Of a stretch of DNA of 33,487 bases, positions 24,454 to 32,390 are shown in pieces. Positions within the stretch are counted from its first letter, which is position 1; each line of letters opens with the position of its first letter. The notes beneath the pieces were generated by a model that ran no database searches, had not been told where the DNA came from, and saw nothing but the letters and a program-made list of their open reading frames with translations. A program made the position numbers and the translations under genes. Source of the stretch: Candidatus Calescibacterium sp. (GTDB lineage Bacteria > DRYD01); assembly GCA_025057615.1 (NCBI GenBank), contig JANXBF010000001.1, positions 33,698 through 67,184 on the forward strand. The letters are read 5' to 3'.

Positions 24454-26256
24454 TCAAGTCAACATGTTAGCAAACTTATTGAGGAAATACATTTTGGCAG
24501 TATCTGTAAATGTTACATCATTATATACAAATTTTTCTTTATTGTTCTTGTAATTTAAATATACATTATAGAAATCCTTTATCCATGGTAATAAGAAAGT
24601 GAACAACCCTGCAACAGGAGCAGCGGGTGCTAAAAATGGGACCAAATAAGAAACATTGGCGATCAGCTTCGCTAATCCTTGAGCGGCATCCAATCCTATT
24701 AACCCAAGTGTATCCTTTTGAGGTATATTATCATAAACATACTTAGCAGTTTTAATATTATCATAAATCTGTTCAATTGAACTTACTATACCCAAAGGAA
24801 GAGTGATAAATGGAGGAATAAACCACAAGCCGACAGGTTTATCACTACTGATTCTATTAACAGCGTTGAACCAAGCCATTAAGCTTGCCCACCCAGAAAT
24901 CTTATCTTTATAAAGTTTAACAGAATGATTCTTCATAGCATAAATGTTATCTATAACACTCTGGGAAAAGCCCAACTTTAACAAGAATTTTTCCATTATT
25001 CCTTTTTGACTAATTCTATTCAAGAATTCGTCCCAATTGGTCAATTTAGAAAATAACAATTCTGAATACCCATAATCTTTTTTGAATCCTTTAGGAATAG
25101 GAAACTTTTCGGATTTGAAATTACCAAAATTATCTGGCATGAAAACTGAAATTCCATTAGAATCTGGATCTAATTCCTTTTTATACAAATTATTCTCCAT
25201 ATAGATTATATTAGTGACCTTCTGAACAGCTTCATGAGCAGCTTTTCTCAAACTCTGTGGCAAATCACCAGATTGAGATATAAGTTTAGCAAAACTAATT
25301 GCATCTCTCATTTCAAGATAAGGTTTTCTTTCGGGAGTATTGGCCAAATCCTCTGCTTTGTAAATTAGAGGTAGAATCTTATCTGTAAGATCCTGATCAT
25401 CCAATTTCAGCAATTCCTTGGCCATTTGATCCCAAGCCTCAACAGCCTCATCTATAGATTCATTTGATAAATTAACAACAGTAGTCTGATGACTTGCACC
25501 TGAAAGATTATGAATGAGAAAGTATGATTTTATAACACTTTCTACGTCATTAGGACCGCCATCTATAAGATTCTTCATTTCATTGAGAAACATAGCAAAC
25601 GGAACATTGAGTTTTGGAGCAAATCCACTGGTACCAACCAAATACTTCGCCTTATCTTTTAATTCTGTAACTGTTTCTATTGAAGCAACAGAAGACCCAT
25701 CCATAACCAAAATATCAGGTTTAACCTTGGTTTCAGAATAAACATTCTCAATACTCTTTGCAAAGTCTTTTATACTTACCTGTGCAGAAGAGGTTTTCAG
25801 ACCTTCGTTATCTCCAATAGTCATAACCATTAATTTTTTGGAAGGATAGTTCTTTATCACCCATTTCAATGAATCCTCAAAAACTTTGGGATCATTCAAA
25901 TTAACCTTTTCCAATTCTTCAACCGGTTTGTTTTCCAATTTGAACTTTTTCCACGGAATAAGGGAGGATAGTATCATTTTTATGAGTTTTGAAGTTTCCC
26001 ATTTTTCCTTCTGCTCTATGTAGAATCTTTTAACTTTCCCCCAAGATGGTATATAAGCTTGAACGACAATATTCAAGTTTTTATCAGAACCAACCATTTC
26101 AAGCATTTTGAGATTAAGCATCAAATTTTTTACAGAACCCTCATCCTCCGTATTGATATATAAAAATACTGTCCAATCTTTCTCATCCTTTCTTTCGAAT
26201 TTTGAAATACTATTTAAATTATTTTTAATTGATCCATTTACTGGATTTATATTCAT
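24454..26256 (-). CDS. Clostripain-like (C11 family) pseudo-peptidase
   Basis: The 600-residue product follows the clostripain/C11 fold. WTVFLYINTEDEGS (28-41) is the usual first strand. NLNDPKVFEDSLKWVIKNYP precedes the strand that normally ends in the catalytic HG. DILVMDGSSVASIE precedes ELKDKAKYLVGTSGFAP, where the family has DACLM and the GSE-type loop. The catalytic His position reads IGDNEG and the catalytic Cys position reads DGSS, so neither residue is present and proteolysis is unlikely. There is no signal peptide. Two hydrophobic stretches lie near the C-terminus (about 465-490 and 520-565). The ATG at 26256 is preferred because GGGGTGA (26262-26268) precedes it; an in-frame TTG at 26280 would add eight residues. 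Confidence 0.72.
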   Translation of the reverse strand: MNINPVNGSIKNNLNSISKFERKDEKDWTVFLYINTEDEGSVKNLMLNLKMLEMVGSDKNLNIVVQAYIPSWGKVKRFYIEQKEKWETSKLIKMILSSLIPWKKFKLENKPVEELEKVNLNDPKVFEDSLKWVIKNYPSKKLMVMTIGDNEGLKTSSAQVSIKDFAKSIENVYSETKVKPDILVMDGSSVASIETVTELKDKAKYLVGTSGFAPKLNVPFAMFLNEMKNLIDGGPNDVESVIKSYFLIHNLSGASHQTTVVNLSNESIDEAVEAWDQMAKELLKLDDQDLTDKILPLIYKAEDLANTPERKPYLEMRDAISFAKLISQSGDLPQSLRKAAHEAVQKVTNIIYMENNLYKKELDPDSNGISVFMPDNFGNFKSEKFPIPKGFKKDYGYSELLFSKLTNWDEFLNRISQKGIMEKFLLKLGFSQSVIDNIYAMKNHSVKLYKDKISGWASLMAWFNAVNRISSDKPVGLWFIPPFITLPLGIVSSIEQIYDNIKTAKYVYDNIPQKDTLGLIGLDAAQGLAKLIANVSYLVPFLAPAAPVAGLFTFLLPWIKDFYNVYLNYKNNKEKFVYNDVTFTDTAKMYFLNKFANMLT

Positions 26257-26411
26257 CTTTTTCACCCCATCAAAGATCAATTTCTATTAGGTTTTGTAAT
26301 TAGATCTAAAACATATCTTTCTAAAATGTAAAAAAAATGTAAAAAATATTTCTTTGATTATTCTTTACTTATCAGAAATACATCAACCTGTTCTTTTTCA
26401 ACATTTACAAA

Positions 26412-28412
26412 TTATTTAATATTCTCCAGAATCTTCAATTTTTCTCTTATGATTATTGCTTGTTCAAATTCCATATTATCAGCCAACTCCTTCATTTGTA
26501 ACTTTAAATACTTTCTTAATTCATTTATTTGATTTTTATCAATACTATTGAGATACTTTATAAACTCTTCATCATCTAGATAGGCCACATCTTTTATTGT
26601 CAAACCTGAAGCTTCTTTTCCTATAAGCTGAAAAACAATCTTAAGTATATCTTTGGGTTTAGGAGGTATATTTTGAGGTGTTATATTATTCTCTATATTG
26701 TATCGTATTTGATATCTTCTTCTTCTTTCTATTTCCTCTATAGCTTGACTTATGGCAGGTGTAATAGTATCAGTAAATATTATCACCTTTGAAGCCATAT
26801 TTCTTGCTGCTCTACCAGCCAATTGGATAATACTATTTTTACTTCTTAAAAATCCTTGCTTATCACCATCAGTTATAATTACAACTGAAACCTCAGGTAG
26901 ATCCAAACCCTCGCGAAGCAAATTAACACCAACAAGAACATCATACAAACCTTTTCTAAAATCAAAGAGTATTTTTACCCTATCCAGCGGTTTAATCTTT
27001 GAATGCAAAAATCTAGATAAAACTGAGTTCATGGTTAAATATTCGCTCAAATCTTCGGCAATTTTCTGAGTTAGAACATTAACAATAACTCTATTATTTT
27101 TTTTCTTTTCTTCTTGAGATATATCTATTATTTCCTTTACCACATCCTTATTTGACTTGATTACCATTTCAGGGTCAACTATTCCACTTGGCCTGACTAA
27201 AAGCTCAACAATATTACTATTAGAAATTTCAAATTCACCTGGTGTAGCAGAAACAAAAACCACCTTATTAACTTTTTCTATAAACTCTTCAAACTTAAGA
27301 GGACGGTTATCCAAACAGGATGGCAACCTAAAACCATATTCAACCAATACTTCTTTGCGATTCCTATCAGATTTATACATTGCTTTAAGCTGTGGAATAG
27401 TTACATGGCTCTCATCAATAAACACAATAAAATCGGAAGAAAAATAATCTAGGAGGGTATAGGGAGGGCTTCCAGGTGGTCTTCCAGACAAATACCTGGA
27501 GTAATTCTCAACCCCCGGACAACTACCAAATTTTGATAGCATTGCAATATCATATTCAATTCTGGTTCTTAATCTCTCAGCCTCTATTATTTTACCATTA
27601 CTTAATAGCTCATTATATCTTCTTAATAAATCAGTTTTTATTTCCTCAATTGATTTAATAATATTATCATACGATGATACAAATAATTTTGCGGGATATA
27701 TTGTAAAGAAATCAACTTCAGATATTTTTTTAAAGCTAACAGGTTCAACTAAAAATAATTGGGATACAACATCCTCTTCAAGATCTATCCTCAATATCAC
27801 ATCCTCACCCGAAGGGAAAACATAGACAACATTCCCCCTTATCATAAACCTACCCTGCTTAAAATCATTTTCATTATTTTCATAGTATATACTGACCAAC
27901 ATTTTAGTAAATTCTGTAATATCCATTTTTTTGTTTTTGTATACATTAATAAAGGACTGCTGGTAAGCTTCAGGAGATCCCAAATTATATATACAAGAAA
28001 CACTTGAAACCACAATACAATAGGGATTAGATATAGCTGCTTGTGTAGCTCTGTGTCTAAGCTTATCTATCACCATGTTAATCACTGCTTCTTTTTCAAA
28101 ATATAAATCTTGTTGAGGTATATAGGCCTCTGGTCTATAAAAATCATAGTAACTTATAAAAAATTCAACTTGATTACGAGGGAAAAAACTTTTAAATTCT
28201 CCAAACAATTGAGATGCAAGAACTTTGTTATGGGATATTATGAGAGCAGGAATTTGAAGTTTTTCTATAACATTAGCCATAACAAAAGTTTTTCCTGATC
28301 CTGTAACCCCCAATAGCGTGGTAAATTTATTTTTTTGTATACTACTAACCAGTTGATCAACACATTTCTGTTGTTCCTTTGTTAAAGTAAAATTTGAAAC
28401 AAGTTCGAACAT
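26412..28412 (-). CDS. uvrB: Excinuclease ABC subunit B
   Basis: UvrB is the damage-verifying helicase-like subunit of nucleotide excision repair, loaded by UvrA. The 666 residues (ATG start) contain Walker A LLGVTGSGKT, the beta-hairpin region YYDFYRPEAYIPQQDLYFEK, and IDESH. They also hold motif VI-type QLAGRAARN, and a C-terminal UVR domain (MKELADNMEFEQAIIIREKL) that contacts UvrC. An in-frame TTG at 28427 would add five residues; neither start has a clear Shine-Dalgarno. It is transcribed away from the glycine-zipper gene and is followed by the pseudo-peptidase after about 155 bases. Confidence 0.96.
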   Translation of the reverse strand: MFELVSNFTLTKEQQKCVDQLVSSIQKNKFTTLLGVTGSGKTFVMANVIEKLQIPALIISHNKVLASQLFGEFKSFFPRNQVEFFISYYDFYRPEAYIPQQDLYFEKEAVINMVIDKLRHRATQAAISNPYCIVVSSVSCIYNLGSPEAYQQSFINVYKNKKMDITEFTKMLVSIYYENNENDFKQGRFMIRGNVVYVFPSGEDVILRIDLEEDVVSQLFLVEPVSFKKISEVDFFTIYPAKLFVSSYDNIIKSIEEIKTDLLRRYNELLSNGKIIEAERLRTRIEYDIAMLSKFGSCPGVENYSRYLSGRPPGSPPYTLLDYFSSDFIVFIDESHVTIPQLKAMYKSDRNRKEVLVEYGFRLPSCLDNRPLKFEEFIEKVNKVVFVSATPGEFEISNSNIVELLVRPSGIVDPEMVIKSNKDVVKEIIDISQEEKKKNNRVIVNVLTQKIAEDLSEYLTMNSVLSRFLHSKIKPLDRVKILFDFRKGLYDVLVGVNLLREGLDLPEVSVVIITDGDKQGFLRSKNSIIQLAGRAARNMASKVIIFTDTITPAISQAIEEIERRRRYQIRYNIENNITPQNIPPKPKDILKIVFQLIGKEASGLTIKDVAYLDDEEFIKYLNSIDKNQINELRKYLKLQMKELADNMEFEQAIIIREKLKILENIK

Positions 28413-28571
28413 TTTAGTTACTATCAATCTATTTTTTCTATAAGAAACACCAGTTACCTCGTAACATTTTCTAAATAACTTTTTTAACTTTTTATTTACA
28501 ACTACTATCCCAAACTTTACAGTGTATCTCTTAGAATATAAACAAGATAACTTTCAAGGAGGTGAAACTAT
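28413..28571. promoter_or_regulatory. Divergent region between uvrB and the glycine-zipper gene
   Basis: These 159 AT-rich bases contain the plus-strand ribosome site AAGGAGGTGAAA (28556-28567) and a small inverted repeat GTTACctcGTAAC. Weak plus-strand promoter-like elements (TTTACA, TATAAA) have non-ideal 15-base spacing. No SOS-type operator was recognised. Confidence 0.35.
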
Positions 28572-29264
28572 ATGAAATTAAACAACAATCTGTATTCATC
28601 AAAAAAATCAGGTGAGAATATTGTTAAAGGTGTGGGAATAGGAGCAGCAGGAGGAGCAATTGTTGGTTCAATACTAGGAGGAATACAAGCTAATAAAAAA
28701 GTAAAAGCTCTACCCATTGAAACAGTTGAAGTAAAAATCAAAGAACCTGTTTATGAAACAAGGGAAATAGGTAAGATCCCACCGAACCAGTACGTTCCAT
28801 CTTGGCCATGGGGGTCAGTAAACAACAATCCCACCGAAAGTGTTTATGAAAAATTCCCAATAAAAGATGAATCTGGAAAAGTTGTCTATAAAGAATATAC
28901 CCAAACTTTCCAAGGACACGGTAAACCAGTTGTAAACTATACAACACAAGAAGTCAAAGAACCTATATTCAAAGGTTATAGCCAAACAATATGGGAAGAT
29001 ATAGATGAATATTGTATTAAAAATGAATACACTGAAAAATGCTACCAAGAAGTAAAGGGTTACTGGATAAGATTTTATCCCAAAATAGATTACAAAATAA
29101 TAGACACTTACCAAAAGCCACATGTAAAATTCGAAACTGGAATCAGTTATCTTGAACACATCTTAGTTGGGGGATTGGCAGGAGCGGCAATAGGAGGAAT
29201 AGTAGGTGGTGTGGTTGCAGCGGCTCTAACCAAGTTATCTGAATCGAGACAGAACAAAAAATAG
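28572..29264 (+). CDS. Glycine-zipper membrane protein with mirrored architecture
   Basis: The 230 residues begin with a glycine zipper (GVGIGAAGGAIVGSILGG, about 20-37) and end with another (LVGGLAGAAIGGIVGGVVAAA, about 195-216). Between them lies a hydrophilic region of about 150 residues. It contains two related segments (VKIKEPVYETREIG and QEVKEPIFKGYSQTI), suggesting an internal duplication. Two zipper helices would form a hairpin anchor placing both ends on one side of the membrane. The AAGGAGGTGAAA site is strong. The family is not recognised. Glycine-zipper proteins can oligomerise or form pores, but no function can be assigned. Confidence 0.7.
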   Translation: MKLNNNLYSSKKSGENIVKGVGIGAAGGAIVGSILGGIQANKKVKALPIETVEVKIKEPVYETREIGKIPPNQYVPSWPWGSVNNNPTESVYEKFPIKDESGKVVYKEYTQTFQGHGKPVVNYTTQEVKEPIFKGYSQTIWEDIDEYCIKNEYTEKCYQEVKGYWIRFYPKIDYKIIDTYQKPHVKFETGISYLEHILVGGLAGAAIGGIVGGVVAAALTKLSESRQNKK

Positions 29265-29270
29265 TATGTT

Positions 29271-29735
29271 TTAGGGAGGGGGAGAATTTTCCTGAAATTT
29301 CTTCTCCTCCCTGAAAAAAATCATAATAAGCATCCCTATTCCCAAAGTAATGAAAACATCAGCCAAATTGAAAACAGGAAAATTGTAAATGTAAAAAAAG
29401 TCTATTACTTTCCCGTGAAAAATTCTATCTATTATGTTTCCAATTCCTCCAGATAGGATAAAAACCAAACAAAAATTATAAAGGTCTTTCATATATCGAT
29501 TCCTATTGCCCCTATAAAATATGAATAACGTGAAAAGAAATAAAATAATCGAATTTACAACAATGTATTCATCATTTTTTAGTAATTTCAAGCCAAAAGC
29601 ACTACCTTCATTATAAACAAGTGTTATTTCAAAAAATCCCCATTTGAATCTAAAACCATAGAGAACCAAATGTTTAGTTAATTGATCTAAAAAAATAAGA
29701 AAAAGTAATAAAAAAAATAGTAAAACAGATTTCAT
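29271..29735 (-). CDS. lspA: Lipoprotein signal peptidase (signal peptidase II)
   Basis: It cleaves the signal peptide of prolipoproteins after lipid modification, within the membrane. The 154 residues have four hydrophobic segments and the conserved boxes DQLTKH, VYNEGSAFGL, and GGIGNIIDRIFHGKVIDFF. FNLADVFITLG follows. The catalytic aspartates are in the NIIDR and NLADV motifs. The ATG at 29735 gives the normal family length; a TTG at 29774 in frame would add thirteen atypical residues. It converges with the glycine-zipper gene. Confidence 0.93.
   Translation of the reverse strand: MKSVLLFFLLLFLIFLDQLTKHLVLYGFRFKWGFFEITLVYNEGSAFGLKLLKNDEYIVVNSIILFLFTLFIFYRGNRNRYMKDLYNFCLVFILSGGIGNIIDRIFHGKVIDFFYIYNFPVFNLADVFITLGIGMLIMIFFREEKKFQENSPPP
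29273..29312. terminator. Candidate hairpin between convergent genes
   Basis: AGGGAG (29273-29278) pairs with CTCCCT (29307-29312), and GAGAA with TTCTC, with a three-base bulge and a 15-base loop. It overlaps the last lspA codons, just after the glycine-zipper gene's stop. Neither side has an ideal T-run, so the terminator role is uncertain. Confidence 0.3.
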
Positions 29736-29789
29736 TTTATTATATACTTCAACAAAAATATACCAATCCCTCAAAATTTACTAAAACAA

Positions 29790-29836
29790 TAATACAACAA
29801 TTGTATTACTATAATTTATAGTATTTATATTCGAAT
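29790..29836. promoter_or_regulatory. Three adjacent palindromes upstream of the lyase fusion gene
   Basis: Consecutive inverted repeats occur in the lspA/lyase divergent region: TAATACAAcaaTTGTATTA (29790-29808), ACTATAAtTTATAGT (29808-29822) and ATTCGAAT (29829-29836). A plausible plus-strand promoter overlaps them (TTGTAT at 29801, 17 bases, TTTATA at 29824). They could be operators, although AT-rich DNA produces such repeats by chance. Confidence 0.4.
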
Positions 29837-29912
29837 TACATAAAAAGGATAAAGTGAAAAGGTATATTAATACTATCTATAGGATAATTATTTTGAGAAA
29901 GGAGAAAATCTA

Positions 29913-32390
29913 ATGCAGCCGTACAAAGCTAAAATAGTATATTTTCCCAAGTACCTGGATATTTCAGCAAGAAGAATGTTGTTAGAAAGGAAAGAAAATG
30001 ATGCAAATTTAATAGAAGAAGATTATATATGGACAGATTTATCAAGAATGGATATAAATAGCTTAAGTGAAAACCAATACGCAGCTCTATTCTTGGGAGA
30101 TGAGTCCTATGCAGGCAGTAAAAATTTCATAAAGCTCAATCAGAATATCCAGGATACATTCAACAAACAACATCTTATTCCCACTCATAATATAAAAGGA
30201 GCCTGGAACCTGATAATCAAAATACTTGAAAATTTTGAAAACTATCAATTGAACCTAGTGAATTATAATCCTTTAGAAAATCAACACTTTGAAAAACTAC
30301 TCAACTATTATAAAATCAAACCACAGGGAAGTAAAAAAATATCAATCTTTTTCCTGAACTCCCTAGAAAGTTATAATTATAACATCAATGATATAAAGAA
30401 TATAATTTCAAGATTGAAAGAAGAGTCATTACTAATAATAGCAGACTTTTCAAACATTTTTTCTTTTACAAAATCAGATTTAGATGAAGTTAAAGAACTC
30501 AGTAATCTAGTTGATATAATAGTTATAGACTGCTCATTTGACTTAATGTCAAATACAGGAGCATTGTTAATAACTGATAATTTCAAATACTATGAATATC
30601 TTACAGAATGGGTAGTAGCCTTTGAAGGGCTACATACCTACGGTGGTTTAGCGGGAAGAGATATGGAAATTATAAATCAAGGGTTAGAAGAAGCAAAAAA
30701 CAAAAATTTCTGGGAATACAAAGAAAAATCAATCAATTTTTTATATGAAGAAATAAAGAGAATTACAAATACCATTGAAGGTTTTGAAATCAGCTCCTTA
30801 CACTCAACACATTATTTTTACGTAAAACATAGTATTCATAATATAAATAACCTATTATTCTTAGTAGGCCAAGTAAGAGGGTATAGCAAAGATAATTACA
30901 TTGTTCTGTATTTACCATCAAGGAAATATCAAAAGAGAAACTTGGAGCTATTTGTCAAATCTTTTGAATTGGCAATACAACAAAAAAACAGAAGATATAT
31001 ATCTGATTTTATTGATCCAAGAGATTATATTTCCTATAATTTAAAGGGTATAGAAATAATCAACTTACTACCCTTTGAGGATAGGAAAGAAACCCTAGAA
31101 AAAGCAGGTTATAACACTTTTTTAATACCAGCAGAAAAAGTTTACATAGATTTTTTAACGGATAGTGGAACAAGTAGTATGAGCGACGAACAATGGAGTT
31201 TAGCAATATTCTATGATCAAAAAAGAGCATATAAGTTTTTAGAAGAATCAATAGAAGATATATTTGGTTTCAGGTATTTTCTACCCACTCATCAAGGCAG
31301 AGCTGCAGAGCATATTGTTTCTCAAACAATGATAAAACCTGGACAGTTCGTGATAAATAACATGTATTTTACAACTACAAGGTTCCATCAAGAATATGCT
31401 CAAGGAGTTTTTGTTGATCTAATCATAGAAGAAGCTTATAAACCTGAAGTTCCACACCCATTTAAAGGTAATATAGATGTGGATAAATTAGTAGATTTCA
31501 TAGAGAAAAATGGAGCAAGTAATATAGCTTATGTATGTATCGAAAATAATGTTAACATGGCTGGAGGCCAACCAGTTTCTCTAGAAAACATAAAACAAAT
31601 AAGGAAAATATGTGATTATTATGGTATTCCTATAGTATTAGATGCAACAAGGATAGCTGAAAATGCTTTCTTTATCAAAGAAAGAGAACAGGGATATCAA
31701 AACAAAGACATAAAAAGTATCATAAAAGAGATAATGAGTTTAGCTGATGCTGCAACAATTTCGGCTAAAAAAGATCCACTGACCAATATAAGTGGACTAA
31801 TACTTGTTAGATCACCAGATTTGTTCACAAAAATGAAGAAAATGATAGAGATTTTTGAAGGTGAACATTATAATGGAGGAATGTCATCCAGAGATATAGC
31901 AATGTTAGCGAAGGGAATAATCGAGATGACCGACTTCTATTATCTAAAAAATAGGATAGATCAGGTAAGATACTTAGGAAATCTGTTAAAATCATCAAAT
32001 ATACCAATAGTAGAACCAATAGGTGGACATGCGATATATATTGATGCAAAAAGGTTTTTGCCCCACATAAGTCAAGAAGAGTTTCCTGCCCAGACATTGG
32101 CTGCATACATCTATTTATATGGTGGCGTTAGAACTATGGAAAGAGGAATAGTATCTGCAGGAAGAGATCCCAAAACAGGTAAACATAAATATCCAGAGCT
32201 TGAATTAGTTAGAATAACCATACCAAGAAGAGTTTATACCAATGAACATATGGAATATACAAGTGACACAATACGTGAGGTATTTAGTATAAGAGAAAAA
32301 ATAAGCGGGTTATCAATTTTATATGAGCCACCATTTTTGAGATTCTTCACAATGAGGTTCGAACCAATAAAAAAAACAGCTAATTTATGA
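29913..32390 (+). CDS. Tandem tyrosine phenol-lyase-type beta-eliminating lyase (pseudo-domain fused to catalytic domain)
   Basis: The 825 residues are about twice the length of a normal tryptophanase or tyrosine phenol-lyase (TPL, about 456). Residues 381-825 align end to end with TPL and keep PTHQGR (458-463), N548, DATR (577-580), SAKK with the PLP lysine K620, MERG (R744), R767 and LRFF. R744 matches TPL Arg381, a tyrosine-specificity residue, so TPL is favoured over tryptophanase. Residues 1-370 are a shorter degenerate copy. F209 replaces the PLP lysine and V331 the carboxylate-binding arginine, yet GDESYAGS (62-69) and YGGLAGRDME (243-252) are canonical. A GAAAGGAG site lies at 29897-29904. 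The expected reaction of the active half is cleavage of tyrosine, or a similar beta-substituted amino acid, to pyruvate and ammonia. Confidence 0.87.
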   Translation: MQPYKAKIVYFPKYLDISARRMLLERKENDANLIEEDYIWTDLSRMDINSLSENQYAALFLGDESYAGSKNFIKLNQNIQDTFNKQHLIPTHNIKGAWNLIIKILENFENYQLNLVNYNPLENQHFEKLLNYYKIKPQGSKKISIFFLNSLESYNYNINDIKNIISRLKEESLLIIADFSNIFSFTKSDLDEVKELSNLVDIIVIDCSFDLMSNTGALLITDNFKYYEYLTEWVVAFEGLHTYGGLAGRDMEIINQGLEEAKNKNFWEYKEKSINFLYEEIKRITNTIEGFEISSLHSTHYFYVKHSIHNINNLLFLVGQVRGYSKDNYIVLYLPSRKYQKRNLELFVKSFELAIQQKNRRYISDFIDPRDYISYNLKGIEIINLLPFEDRKETLEKAGYNTFLIPAEKVYIDFLTDSGTSSMSDEQWSLAIFYDQKRAYKFLEESIEDIFGFRYFLPTHQGRAAEHIVSQTMIKPGQFVINNMYFTTTRFHQEYAQGVFVDLIIEEAYKPEVPHPFKGNIDVDKLVDFIEKNGASNIAYVCIENNVNMAGGQPVSLENIKQIRKICDYYGIPIVLDATRIAENAFFIKEREQGYQNKDIKSIIKEIMSLADAATISAKKDPLTNISGLILVRSPDLFTKMKKMIEIFEGEHYNGGMSSRDIAMLAKGIIEMTDFYYLKNRIDQVRYLGNLLKSSNIPIVEPIGGHAIYIDAKRFLPHISQEEFPAQTLAAYIYLYGGVRTMERGIVSAGRDPKTGKHKYPELELVRITIPRRVYTNEHMEYTSDTIREVFSIREKISGLSILYEPPFLRFFTMRFEPIKKTANL

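Noticed and set aside
29913-32390. Artefactual joining of two adjacent lyase genes
   Set aside because: The frame is continuous with no internal stop or restart signal. The two halves differ strongly in sequence and length, and their losses are complementary rather than random.
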